Below are positions 47,648 through 56,221 of a stretch of 64,000 nucleotides of DNA, piece by piece (the first letter of the stretch is position 1; every line of letters starts with the position of its first letter). Both the position numbers and the translations under genes were made by a program. The notes beneath the pieces were generated by a model. The model was not told where the DNA came from. It was given only the letters and a program-made list of their open reading frames with translations, and did not search any database. Origin of the DNA: UBA9160 sp035489755 (GTDB taxonomy: Bacteria > Myxococcota_A > UBA9160); contig DATGZK010000038.1 in the NCBI GenBank assembly GCA_035489755.1, positions 38,799 to 102,798 on the forward strand, written 5' to 3'.

Positions 47648-49117
47648 TCAGGACCGCACGGAAAGACGGCCGATGATGTTGAGGCGCATTCGATCGTAGA
47701 TCGGCGAGCCGATTTGGTAGCGGGCAAGATCTGGCGACGGAAAGGACACCACGATCGAGCCCGAGCTCAGTTCCTGAAGCGTCGCGGTTGCATAGCCCGA
47801 AGCGAGGAGCGGCCAGTTCCCGCAGGGCTGACCGGCGTTGAGGCGCCAGTCTTGTGCGTCGGAACTCGGCAGCGCGGCCCAAACGACGGTGTTTGCAGGG
47901 ATCCGCATCACGTCCGTGAGGATAGGATAAGGCTGGTTCGAAGAGTCGAACTGGAGGCAACAGCCCGAGGCGTAACCGCCAAATGCCTGCGGCAGAACAT
48001 CTCCGGCGCTCAGTCCCGTGCCATCCAGGATCCAGCCGGCCGTGGGCAGGTTGTATACGGGCAAGTCGACCGGACCATCCTGAGCCGCATAGTTCGCCGC
48101 CCAGACGGTCTGCGCGAGGAGTTCTGTCTCGTACGGGCTCGCGGGGCTGCACATCCCGATTCCGGCAACGTACGGCGCCTGGGCTGGATCACCGCTTAGG
48201 TAATAAGGGTCAAAGCTAGCATAGTCCCACTTGTAGGTGGTCATTGTACGCGCGTTCGGGTCGAGACGAACGCGATACGTGCCAAACTCATGGCTTGCCG
48301 CGAAGACGTTGCCCCCGCCCGCCAAATAGGATTGGAATTGCACCATCACCTCATGCGGGATGTATTCGAACTGGCCCACGACGCACACGAGATCGTAGGC
48401 GTTCAGATAGCCCGGGGAAGCAGCGGCGAGGTCCACGAGGTCTATGTACTCGAACGCGTAGCCGTTCCCTCGGAAGAACTCCAGCGCGTAGATATGAGAG
48501 ATCGCCTGAAGATTCAGGCCCGGACGCCACCAGCTCACGGTGCGCACAAAGCCGGCGGACCCACCATAGATCGATGCGCCTCCGAATGACCCGTAGGCGG
48601 TCCCGGTGAGCGAGTCGTGGAGCCACAAGATGCGTGAGAAGCTGCCAGCCACTTGCGGCGTCACGACGAAGTACGCGACTGAGTTATCCGACGCGAACGT
48701 GTTGGAGTCGTTGATCTGGTTCTGTGGCTGCATGGCGTTCGGCGAGATCTGAACTCCGTAGACACCCGGCGCGAAGTCGCTCGCCGGGAGCTGGAGAACC
48801 GGCGAAAAGGCTGCACCAATCGAGCTCGGTTGATCGACGTTCCCCTCGTCCGTGGGCTGAACGGGATAAGTCGCCACGGTCTGCGGCGCCATATACGGCA
48901 GTACCGTGTCGTAGCGCAGGATGGATACGTTTACCTGAACGCTGCTCATAAGCGACACCATGACATCGATCGTGTCGCCAGGTCGGTATGTGAACCGATC
49001 GGTATAGATGCCCTCGTAACCGCACGGATTCGCGCATTTGAGTGCGAGCTGGGAGAACGCGCTCGCACCGAGAGTTGCAAGGGACGACGCGAGAAAACGC
49101 CTGCGTGTGAGTGCCAT
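47648..49117 (-). CDS. Tat-exported N,N-dimethylformamidase-beta-like protein
   Basis: 489-residue exported protein. ATG 49117 gives a Tat signal, ALTRRRFLASSLATLGASAFS, so it is exported folded. The mature sequence resembles the large (beta) subunit C-terminal domain of N,N-dimethylformamidase: an N-terminal Ig-like part (DRFTYRPGDTIDVMVSL), then FSRILWLHDSLTGTAYGSFG, WWRPGLNLQ, LDLVCVVGQFEYIPHEVMVQ and FQSYLAGGGNVFAASHEFGTYRV. The central part is a glutamine-amidotransferase-like fold ending with YRVRLDPNARTM. True dimethylformamidases are cytosolic with a small alpha subunit; none is present here. A secreted carbohydrate- or peptide-active role is more likely than amide hydrolysis, but this is inference. 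Confidence 0.7.
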   Translation of the reverse strand: MALTRRRFLASSLATLGASAFSQLALKCANPCGYEGIYTDRFTYRPGDTIDVMVSLMSSVQVNVSILRYDTVLPYMAPQTVATYPVQPTDEGNVDQPSSIGAAFSPVLQLPASDFAPGVYGVQISPNAMQPQNQINDSNTFASDNSVAYFVVTPQVAGSFSRILWLHDSLTGTAYGSFGGASIYGGSAGFVRTVSWWRPGLNLQAISHIYALEFFRGNGYAFEYIDLVDLAAASPGYLNAYDLVCVVGQFEYIPHEVMVQFQSYLAGGGNVFAASHEFGTYRVRLDPNARTMTTYKWDYASFDPYYLSGDPAQAPYVAGIGMCSPASPYETELLAQTVWAANYAAQDGPVDLPVYNLPTAGWILDGTGLSAGDVLPQAFGGYASGCCLQFDSSNQPYPILTDVMRIPANTVVWAALPSSDAQDWRLNAGQPCGNWPLLASGYATATLQELSSGSIVVSFPSPDLARYQIGSPIYDRMRLNIIGRLSVRS

Positions 49118-49571
49118 GGACCCCAATCTCCTTCCGGACTAGGTGACCCGCTCGTTATCGGCGCCTTCGAGAACGCCCTGAGCGGATTCGCGGCGTGCTC
49201 GCCAGATTTCGCCGCAGGTGTTGCGCGGCACCGGTCTGTCCGCTGCGAGCACACGTCTCCAGCAGCGATCCTGAGAGAGCCAGTTGGAACCTAATATCCC
49301 CCGGGGTGACCGCTGCGAGTCGGCCTCCCGTTGTAACCAATGGAATCCTCGGGAGAGATGCCTCGCGCGAGCCCTCGTTCACAAAAAAAGAACGAAGTTC
49401 GCTGTGGCGGAGTTGACCACTTTCGTGGAGCTTCTCGCACAAGAAGGTGAGTGCCGGGACACGGCGGGCTTGGTATTGCCATCCCGCTGATTCAGCCGCA
49501 GGGTCTCCGCAAAGGCCCGCCGCGAGCACGTCCGCGCCCGTACATGGACGCCGATCTGGAGGAATCGAAGG
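49118..49571 (+). other. Divergent intergenic region
   Basis: 454 bp between the leftward Tat-exported gene and the rightward methyltransferase. Should hold both promoters. No gene, RNA or striking repeat seen. Confidence 0.35.
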
Positions 49572-50453
49572 ATGGCCGCCACGGGAAGCACGTCGGGTTC
49601 CCACGCATCCGAAGTCGCCTCAGGCCAGCGGTTCGAGTTCGGCAGGAACTGGTTGCGGTTCCTCGCGTTGCTTGACGAGCCCCGCATCGAGACAGCGGAG
49701 CGGTCATTGCGCGAGATGCTTGAAGTCGAGAATCTCGAAGGCCGACGCTTCCTGGACCTAGGCTGCGGAAGTGGGCTCTCCAGCCTCGCTGCCCGCCGCC
49801 TCGGCGCAGTGGTGCACTCGTTCGATTACGATCCGCAATCGGTGATTTGCACCCGCGAGCTGCGCCGGCGTTTCTTCCCTGATGATCCGGATTGGACGGT
49901 GGAGGAGGGGTCCGTCCTGGATGCGAGCTACCTGGCGCGACTTGGATGCTACGACGTCGTCTACTCGTGGGGAGTGCTGCACCACACCGGCGCGATGTGG
50001 GATGCGCTTGGTAAGGTGGCACCGCTAGTGACTGCGGGGGGCAAGCTGTTCATCGCCATCTATAACGATCAGGGAAATCGTAGTCAGCGATGGCGGGCTG
50101 TGAAGCGTACCTACAATTGGCTTCCGCGCGGCCTCCGGTTCCTCGTGCTTGTGCCCGCCATGACGAGTCTCAGATGGCGCGGGATCGTCAAGGACTTGGT
50201 GCTCCTGCGGCCGTTCCCAAGCCTCCGCGGCTATGGCAATAATCGCGGGATGTCCCTGTGGCGGGACACGATCGACTGGGTCGGCGGCTATCCGTTCGAG
50301 GTAGCCAAGCCCGAGGAGATTTTCGAGTTCTATCGTGCCCGGGGCTTCGTCCTGTCGCAGCTGCGGACGTGCCGCGGAGACATCGGCTGCAATGAGTTCG
50401 TCTTCATTCGACGCGAGGGAGAGGGCGCCGAGCGCGACGGCCTCCGGCGATGA
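49572..50453 (+). CDS. SAM-dependent methyltransferase (class I)
   Basis: 293-residue cytosolic methyltransferase. Canonical motif I is EGRRFLDLGCGSGLSSLAARR, followed by VHSFDYDPQSVICTRELRRR, WTVEEGSVLDASYL and DVVYSWGVLHHTGAMWDAL (motif II region), then ITAGG-like LVTAGGKLFIAIYNDQG. The C-terminal region is rich in basic and aromatic residues (RGLRFLVLVPAM, GYGNNRGMSLWRDTIDWVGGYPFEVAKPEEI); this WxxxxxxxWxGGYPFExAxPEEI element is typical of methyltransferases in polysaccharide clusters. It is not a close relative of the enzyme at 42798-43823. First gene of a rightward run that includes a broken sugar-phosphate transferase and DUF218 copy 2. Confidence 0.88.
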   Translation: MAATGSTSGSHASEVASGQRFEFGRNWLRFLALLDEPRIETAERSLREMLEVENLEGRRFLDLGCGSGLSSLAARRLGAVVHSFDYDPQSVICTRELRRRFFPDDPDWTVEEGSVLDASYLARLGCYDVVYSWGVLHHTGAMWDALGKVAPLVTAGGKLFIAIYNDQGNRSQRWRAVKRTYNWLPRGLRFLVLVPAMTSLRWRGIVKDLVLLRPFPSLRGYGNNRGMSLWRDTIDWVGGYPFEVAKPEEIFEFYRARGFVLSQLRTCRGDIGCNEFVFIRREGEGAERDGLRR

Positions 50454-50480
50454 GCACCTTCGCAGTCGCCTCGTCCCCAT

Positions 50481-50973
50481 ATGGTCACTGCCTCAGCCTC
50501 AGCCGAGACGATACCTTCGTGCATCCTTAGTTGGCGCCAGCGAAAGCTCGCGGCCGCGGGGCTCCCGCTGGTTCTCGGGGCGGTCCCCGCGGTCAACGGC
50601 CACGGCGTTCCCCATAGAGGCGTGAGCCTCATCTGGATCGTCCGTCGTCAACGCTTACAACCTCACCGATGTCTGCGACGGACTGCTCTGCGGTCTCGCG
50701 GCGATCGGTCTCGTGGCGACGACACTGCTGCAGCCCGACTTGCAGGGGGTAAGCGGTCTCCTGCTCGACGGATGTCTTACGGTCCTCGTGTTGAACGCAC
50801 CACCAGCTCGCATCTTCCGGGCCGACGCCTGGCAGGCACGTCCCGGCCTACTTCGCCGCAATACTCGGCCTCCGGGTCGCCGCCGTGCGCATGGACGCGC
50901 GCCTGGCGGGATTGCGATCCCGGTCTTGCTGATAGTGCTTGGTCTCGCGGCGATTCGCCACCGGCATGCGTAA
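50481..50973 (+). pseudogene. Frameshifted WecA/MraY-like phosphoglycosyl transferase remnant
   Basis: Degraded family-4 sugar-phosphate transferase (the enzymes that start undecaprenyl-linked glycans). One frame reads PLVLGAVPAVNGHGV ... GVSLIWIV, and the next base-shifted frame continues VNAYNLTDVCDGLLCGLAAI and later LNAPPARIFRADAWQARPG. These match the family landmarks 'WIV..NA.NLtDg.DGL' and 'N..PArIFmGD.GS', with the conserved Asp of the first preserved as Cys-Asp. The shift occurs near 50640. Only about 150 codons of roughly 330 remain and no N-terminal membrane segments are seen. It lies between a methyltransferase and DUF218 copy 2, pointing to a decayed polysaccharide assembly cluster. 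Confidence 0.7.
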
Positions 50974-51279
50974 GCGATTAAGCCCGCCCCCTGCAACGAT
51001 CACCACAAGCGTGCTACGCGGCGAAAAGTTCGCCACTGCACGCTTGCGACGGGGGTTACCGCAGCCCCCTGGCCACCCCAAGGCCCTCACGATCCTCGAC
51101 CGTTATCACTGCGACGCCCAGCGCAGTAAGAGGCAAGGGCCGGCGAGAGTGTGCTGGATCTGTAGTCCGTCGAGCGCGAGTCAGTCGGCCGTGCGCCGGG
51201 CCGACAGCCAAACCCATACCGGCGCAGCGCGGGCTCGCCGAGCCCTCCGCCGCACGCAGAGGCGCTAACGTCCGCGGCT
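50974..51279 (+). other. Intergenic, no gene seen
   Basis: About 300 bp of GC-rich, noncoding-looking sequence directly before the DUF218 copy 2 gene. Confidence 0.35.
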
Positions 51280-52089
51280 GTGGCACGCGCTGGATGGTTC
51301 CTCTATCTCTCGAAGCTTCTCCCGGAGCTCGTGTTTCCGCTGACGCTCGCGTTCTTTTCTCTGCTCATCGTGCTATTCGGCGGGCCGCTCGCACACTGGC
51401 GGCGCGGGCTGCTGGCTGCGGCAATCTCCGTCTTGTGGCTAGGCGGGAGCGGCTGGGTCTCGGACGCGCTCACATTGTCGCTCGAGCGCCAGTCCCTTCC
51501 CGATGCGGACCCACCAGCTGCCGACGTGATCGTGGTGCTCAGCGGCGGGATAGAGCCGACGCTGGCGTTGCGGGAGGAAATCGAAGTGCTAGGTGAAGCC
51601 CGTAGCCGGATGGTTCACGCGGCCCGATTGTTCGAGCGCGGGAAGGCGCCGCTGGTCTTGGTCTGTTCAGGACCGGCCGAGAACCCGCTCACCTCGGCCG
51701 AGGCCCCGGACATGCCAGAGCTGTTGGGCGTCTTGGGCGTACCGAAGGATGCGATTCTCGAGGAACGCCGGTCGCGGAACACGTTCGAGAACGCGGTCGA
51801 GGCGAAGCGCTTGCTCGAGCCCCTTGGCTTGCACCGTATCCTACTGGTCACGTCCGCGCTCCACATGCCGCGGGCTGTGGGCCTGTTCCGGCATCAAGGC
51901 TTCGATACCGTACCAGCGCCCACCGACTTCAAGGTCCTGTACGCGCAACGCCGATGGCGTGATCTCCCGCTCGCCCGATTGATCTTCTCCGCGTTTGTCC
52001 CGAGCGCTGATGCACTCGCCTCTACAACGAACGCTCTGCGCGAGCACCTCGGGATCGTGGTGTACCGTGCGCTAGGCCTGATTTCGTGA
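51280..52089 (+). CDS. DUF218/YdcF-like membrane protein (copy 2)
   Basis: 269-residue homologue of the protein at 41624-42436. Start GTG 51280 (VARAGWFLYLSKLLPELVFP). It has the same two N-terminal helices and core blocks: PPAADVIVVLSGGIEPT, SRMVHAARLFERGKAPLVLV, RSRNTFENAVEAKRLLEPLG, LLVTSALHMPRAVGLFRHQG. By eye about 70 percent or more of the residues are identical to copy 1, with long identical runs such as RILLVTSALHMPRAVGLFRH. The two differ most between residues 95 and 135 and near the C terminus. It is followed by a minus-strand glycosyltransferase stub. An envelope-glycan role is inferred from family and context. Confidence 0.85.
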   Translation: MARAGWFLYLSKLLPELVFPLTLAFFSLLIVLFGGPLAHWRRGLLAAAISVLWLGGSGWVSDALTLSLERQSLPDADPPAADVIVVLSGGIEPTLALREEIEVLGEARSRMVHAARLFERGKAPLVLVCSGPAENPLTSAEAPDMPELLGVLGVPKDAILEERRSRNTFENAVEAKRLLEPLGLHRILLVTSALHMPRAVGLFRHQGFDTVPAPTDFKVLYAQRRWRDLPLARLIFSAFVPSADALASTTNALREHLGIVVYRALGLIS

Positions 52090-52106
52090 GCCAGGCGTTC
52101 CACGGA

Positions 52107-52298
52107 TCAGGCGAGAAGCGTGGAAGAGGCCGCGTTCCGACGCGCACGGACGGGCGGAAGGTTCCGGTAGCCGTCGTAGACGACACCGTCCGGCACGTTG
52201 GGCGCCCCGGTCACGACGATCAACTCGTGACCCGCCGCCACCCACCTCTTGCAAAGCTCGTGCGTGCCGGAGCGTTCCCTGAAATGCGATTGACCCAT
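52107..52298 (-). pseudogene. WbuB/WcaI-type glycosyltransferase N-terminal fragment
   Basis: About 55 codons on the minus strand resembling the N-terminal GT-B domain of WbuB/WcaI glycosyltransferases: SGTHELCKRWVAAGHELIVV, TGAPNVPDGVVYDGYRN. The first beta-strand (usually 'HYFPPE') is replaced by HFRERS, and the remaining more than 300 residues expected for the family are missing. A ribosome binding site precedes the ATG at 52298 (GGAGGGAG in the antisense view). It sits 18 bp after DUF218 copy 2 on the opposite strand, another sign of rearrangement. Confidence 0.65.
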
Positions 52299-52911
52299 GC
52301 GGTCTCCCTCCGTGTAAATCAGAAACCGGCTACCTACGGAGTCTTGGTGATGGCAGACCCATTTCAGGTCGCGTCATGCCTTCGTCGGACGACGCCCGCG
52401 AGGGTGGTTGGCGCGGAGCTAATCGTGAGCTTGCTCCGAAGAACGGAGGACCGAGAGGTGCCCGGGACAGGCACCGTCCATTCTACGGCTAGATGCTCAG
52501 GAGTTCGGTCTTTTTTCGCCTTGAACTCGTCTGACTAGGGAATGCCGTACCTGACTCCCGAACAGAATCGAGGTCAGCTTCGTCGCGGCCCGCCCCTGCA
52601 TCCCCGGCAGCACGTGCGTAGAGATCAAGCGTCAGTGCTGTCTTCGCGTCGCCGATTCGCTTGACGGACGGGTTGAGGTTGACGTTCTGGATCTTGGCGC
52701 TCCGGCAGGCCACGTTGGCTCACGGCAGTTGCGCGCGAAATTCGTGGTGATGAATGGGGCCGGCGTGTCCGGATCGAATGAAGCCAGTCAAGGATCGCGC
52801 CAAGGAAGGGCGCGACAATCCCCAACTGCATTCCCTAACCTATACGTCGCAACGAGCCGGCAGACTGCCTGGCGTGGTGGACCTACTGTTTAGACCAAGG
52901 AAGTCGAATAG
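52299..52911 (+). other. Intergenic with possible integrase-tail remnant
   Basis: 613 bp with no intact gene. On the minus strand (within 52489-52713) the frame reads VKRIGDAKTALTLDLYARAA, which resembles the C-terminal 'LGHas...TLDlYaH' box of tyrosine recombinases, but no catalytic residues (His-x-x-Arg, Tyr context) can be tied to it. Tentative only. Confidence 0.3.
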
Positions 52912-54255
52912 ATGAGAAATGTGGTTCTCTTTGGCCTCGCGGTCGGGACCATGGCGGCTACGGCGGCGCGCGCGGCGATTCCCGTCTACGGCTGGGGCGC
53001 GGGGACGATGGGCGGCGACGGCAAGCCGGTCTGTACGGTAACCTCACTTTCAGATGACCAAAATACTGTTCCTCATGGCAGCTTGAGAGAGATCTTGACC
53101 GGGGCCAACGGGAACACGTGCTGCACTGCGTCGAACGGCTGCCGGGTCTCCTTCGCCGGGCTTTCGGGCGATATCTCGACCAACGGCGATCTCAACGTGT
53201 ATCAAAGCAACATCACGATCGATGGCTCAACGGCATCGGGGCATGGGATCCAGTTTTACGGGTGGTCGCTAAACCTCTATGGCAGCAACGTGATCGTCAC
53301 GCAGCTGCGGCACCGCGGGAACAGCTACGGCACCGGGAACCTCGCGGCGCTGAAAAACAACATCGACGTCCTGTGTGGCGTAGGCGTGGTCCTCGACCAC
53401 GTCTCGCTCGAATGGTCAAACTACAAGAACCTCGGGATCGCCGGGTACAATGGGATCTGCGACAAGCTCGGGCTGCCGTTCCCGCGGAACATCACAGTGC
53501 AGAACTCTATCTTGGCGCAGAGTCTGATCAGCCTCGACACTCTGGTCGACGGCGACGTGGCGCAGGTCACGTTCTACCACGACATCATCGGCGGCGACAG
53601 CGGGCGCCACCCGCAGATCACGACCGGTCACCGCGGCATCGCAAAGGGGGTGGCCTCGGCCCCTCAGAGCGGAACGGGCCGCTACGAGGCGCTGAACAAC
53701 GTGATCACCTCGTACAACTACGGCATGCAGATCAAGAGCTACTCGGCCGGGTGGACGGTGCTCTTCGACGCCGTAGGAAACGTCTTCCAAGCGGGGCCGA
53801 ACGGCAACAACAAGACGCCGGTCCTCATCCGGGACGACAACTACCAGCCGGGAGAGGACCCACCGCTACAGGGGACCGTGAGCATTTACGCCCACGATAA
53901 CCGGATGACAACGGGCGCCGTCCACGCCGCGGACTGCGTCAGCAAGTCGCCAGACCAGTACTCACACTGCGATTGCGACGCAGTCTCGAGCATCCTGGTC
54001 AACCAGAACTGCTCGGTCACAACCACGCTGACGAACCACATGGTGCGGGCGACGAAGCCCCAGGGCAGCCACGCCGCAACGGAGGCCGCAGCGGCGACGA
54101 TGGGGTTCGTGCTCCCTAACGCCGGCGCCACGCTGCCCTGTCGCGACCCGGTCGACCTGCAGATCGTAAGCGCGATTGCGTCAGGTGCGGGCCTATCGTT
54201 CATCACCGCCCCGACGAGCGCCCGACCCGACGAGATGCAGGCGTGCGCGCAGTGA
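52912..54255 (+). CDS. Secreted pectate-lyase-like beta-helix protein (shorter paralogue)
   Basis: 447-residue secreted protein. Signal peptide (NVVLFGLAVGTMAATAARA), then IPVYGWGAGTMGGDGKPVCTV, the same PL1-like opening as the protein at 45288-46961. Rungs ITIDGSTASGHGIQFYGW, VIVTQLRHRGNSYGTGN, IDVLCGVGVVLDHVSLEWSN, VAQVTFYHDIIGGDSGRHPQ correspond one-to-one with the larger paralogue. Cysteines are fewer and the CxGGxN-type modules are missing. Ends PARPDEMQACAQ, with the stop overlapping the next GTG. Likely a surface-glycan lyase or binding protein; catalytic residues are not obvious. Confidence 0.85.
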   Translation: MRNVVLFGLAVGTMAATAARAAIPVYGWGAGTMGGDGKPVCTVTSLSDDQNTVPHGSLREILTGANGNTCCTASNGCRVSFAGLSGDISTNGDLNVYQSNITIDGSTASGHGIQFYGWSLNLYGSNVIVTQLRHRGNSYGTGNLAALKNNIDVLCGVGVVLDHVSLEWSNYKNLGIAGYNGICDKLGLPFPRNITVQNSILAQSLISLDTLVDGDVAQVTFYHDIIGGDSGRHPQITTGHRGIAKGVASAPQSGTGRYEALNNVITSYNYGMQIKSYSAGWTVLFDAVGNVFQAGPNGNNKTPVLIRDDNYQPGEDPPLQGTVSIYAHDNRMTTGAVHAADCVSKSPDQYSHCDCDAVSSILVNQNCSVTTTLTNHMVRATKPQGSHAATEAAAATMGFVLPNAGATLPCRDPVDLQIVSAIASGAGLSFITAPTSARPDEMQACAQ

Positions 54256-54539
54256 ACGTTCTTGTTCCGACGGTGCTCGTCGCATCTTCTGCCCTTGTCA
54301 TCCTTGGCCATGTCGGTGGGGTGGCGGTCGAGCGCGTACTCGCGGATGAAGGCGGCTCCCGATGGGTGGACGCGGTCCTTCGCAACCTTGGAGCAGAAAT
54401 TGGACGAGATGAGGTGTCCGGGTGGTACGTTCAGCTGGGTTTCTCGACCGTGCCGGGAATAGCCGCTGTATTGGTTTGGCTCCTCGCCATCTTCTTTGCG
54501 CCCACGGGAAAAAGCTCGTTCATTTACTTCCAGTTCTAG
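54243..54539 (+). CDS. Small membrane protein with MBOAT-like C terminus
   Basis: 98-residue protein with two membrane helices (VNVLVPTVLVASSALVILG, GIAAVLVWLLAIFFA) ending SSFIYFQF. The intact MBOAT acyltransferase at 56218-57624 ends NPFIYFQF; this hexapeptide is the usual C terminus of AlgI-like MBOAT proteins. It may therefore be the C-terminal remnant of a second acyltransferase, or an independent small protein. GTG 54243 overlaps the stop of the beta-helix gene by 13 bp (GTG 54252 is an alternative), consistent with cotranslation. Function uncertain. Confidence 0.5.
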   Translation: MRAVNVLVPTVLVASSALVILGHVGGVAVERVLADEGGSRWVDAVLRNLGAEIGRDEVSGWYVQLGFSTVPGIAAVLVWLLAIFFAPTGKSSFIYFQF

Positions 54540-54989
54540 CGAGGCGGACCACCTGCCCCCGTTTACTGGGTCGAGCGGCGGCTCCCTGCCAAGCCGAGCT
54601 CCTCTCGGTGGAAATCGTGGAGCCTCGCGGTCCCGGTCCACTATCTTGAGGGCCTCGTCGATTTCTGGCAGGAGACCGGCGGCCCCCATCACCCCGCAAC
54701 GAGACGTTGCTCAGAAAAATGATATGACCTCATTTCTGGGCCATCCAGATCATACTGTTCGTGCTGATTGTTATGTACTGCACGATGGACGAACTGGCGC
54801 GCGTGATTGGAGGAGCCAAGATGCGACAAAATGTTCTTTGGGCCACTAGCGGGTAGCGCGTAACCCGAGGCCCGGTGCCCACCCTGGCGGGCAGGCCTAG
54901 CGTTGCGAACCTAGATCGTTTCCGTCGCGCAGTCCCACTTGGGACCGTGGCGTTTGAGAGGACTCCCAATATCCCATGCGGAGCCAACC
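54540..54989 (+). other. Intergenic with a short membrane-peptide remnant
   Basis: 450 bp. The frame 54731-54856 reads HFWAIQIILFVLIVMYCTMD then ELARVIGGAKMRQNVLW: a membrane helix with a tidy polar tail, but preceded by TGA and lacking a start codon with ribosome binding site. It may be the end of a lost gene. Confidence 0.3.
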
Positions 54990-55184
54990 GTGGTGTTCGC
55001 ATCTGTAGATCGGCTACGCGGCCAGCGGCCGCTGCTCGAATCGCAGGGGGCAACCCTCGCATTCTTCGCATGCGGTCTGGTCGCTGCCGGCTGTGCAACT
55101 AGCAAACCGACAGATGCAGCAGCAGGCCAGGGTTGGCCTCGTTCAGCTAAGGCACACGAGGCGTCCGCGTGCGTGAAACGATGA
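54990..55184 (+). CDS. Possible small lipoprotein
   Basis: 64 residues from GTG 54990 (GGAG 6 bp upstream): a hydrophobic stretch GATLAFFACGLVAAGC with lipobox VAAGC, then a short polar tail. Its TGA (55182-55184) overlaps the ATG of the SGNH gene (55181), a coupled arrangement that supports coding. The n-region is long and lacks clear charge pattern, so this is tentative. Confidence 0.35.
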   Translation: MVFASVDRLRGQRPLLESQGATLAFFACGLVAAGCATSKPTDAAAGQGWPRSAKAHEASACVKR

Positions 55185-56221
55185 AGTGGCGGCATTGGCT
55201 CCGACAGGCGCGGATGTTCGCGCTCGCCCTGATCCCGATGCTTCTGGCGATCGAGATCGTTCTCCGGCTGTGGTTCATGTCCCCGAGCTGGAAGGTTCCG
55301 GATCCGGAGCTCGGTCTACTCAACATTCCGCACGCGAGGATCGTTTATAGCCAGGAGGGATGGGGAGTTCATCACACGAATTCGACTGGTTGGCTGGGCC
55401 CCGAGCTCCAGGACCCCAAGCCGAAGACCCGCGTGCTCCTGCTCGGTAACTCCTTCACCGAAGCCCTCCACGTTGCACCGGAGGAGAGTTTCGCGGCGCT
55501 CGCGCAGCAGCAGCTACCACATTCGGAGTTCGTGAACACGGCTCAGTCGGGCTGGTCTACTGTGCCGGAGCTCGTGCTCCTTCGGCGGATCTACAAGGAG
55601 CTCGAGCCCGATGTCGTCGTGACGCAAATCCATACCCTCGTCGCATTCGAACCGAGTGAAACGCATCTCGAGGTGGATGCCTCTGGCAGCTTCAAGATCG
55701 TACCGCCGCAGCACCGCGACGACTTCCGCACGAAACTGCGTGGTTCGACAGAGGGGCTACTTCGCCATTCTGCGCTTCTCACGATGCTCTTCCAGCGTGC
55801 GAACGAGCTCTGGACCGAGCAGCGCACACGACTGGCCGCGAAGTTCGATGCTCGCGACCAGTCAGGCAACGCGCGGTCCGACGCAACCGATGAGGAGCTC
55901 GCAGCTCTCGGCTGGACCCTCGACCGGATGGCCGAGGTGACACCATCGTTGATTGTGCTCAGCTTCGGAGGAGTCGACTATGGGCAGAATCATTGCGGGA
56001 GTACGGCGCCAGAGCGAGATCGTCGTATCCGTGAGGTCGTCGAATCACGAGGTCTTCGCTTAGTAGATCCGACCGACGCCTTCTGCGCGGAATACGCTCG
56101 GACCGGACAACCCTCCCACGGCTTCCACAACGCAGAGATGGGCAAGGGCCACCTCAACGCACGCGGTCATCGGATCGTGGCGGATCTTCTCGCGCGGGCG
56201 GTGCGGGAAACGACTCGGTGA
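55181..56221 (+). CDS. SGNH-hydrolase-like protein (polysaccharide O-acetylation partner)
   Basis: 346-residue membrane-anchored protein with an N-terminal helix (MFALALIPMLLAIEIVLRLWF) and a periplasmic SGNH/GDSL domain. Block I reads VLLLGNSFTEAL with the nucleophile Ser in GNSFT, and block V reads GHLNARGHRIVADLL with the catalytic His. ATG 55181 gives a 4-bp overlap with the preceding TGA; a GTG at 55169 is also in frame. Its stop overlaps the GTG of the MBOAT gene (GTGA), so the pair is translationally coupled, as for AlgJ/AlgX-like and other acetyltransferase partners of AlgI. Likely function: O-acetylation or deacetylation of a secreted polysaccharide. Confidence 0.82.
   Translation: MKWRHWLRQARMFALALIPMLLAIEIVLRLWFMSPSWKVPDPELGLLNIPHARIVYSQEGWGVHHTNSTGWLGPELQDPKPKTRVLLLGNSFTEALHVAPEESFAALAQQQLPHSEFVNTAQSGWSTVPELVLLRRIYKELEPDVVVTQIHTLVAFEPSETHLEVDASGSFKIVPPQHRDDFRTKLRGSTEGLLRHSALLTMLFQRANELWTEQRTRLAAKFDARDQSGNARSDATDEELAALGWTLDRMAEVTPSLIVLSFGGVDYGQNHCGSTAPERDRRIREVVESRGLRLVDPTDAFCAEYARTGQPSHGFHNAEMGKGHLNARGHRIVADLLARAVRETTR

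Noticed and set aside
52489..52713. Tyrosine recombinase C-terminal box on the minus strand
   Set aside because: VKRIGDAKTALTLDLYARAA is suggestive, but no catalytic Arg/His/Tyr context could be tied to it; mentioned only as a possible remnant.
53118..53900. 260-codon open frame on the plus strand within the beta-helix gene
   Set aside because: Arg/Gln/His-rich shadow of the PL1-like protein, which has a signal peptide and paralogue.
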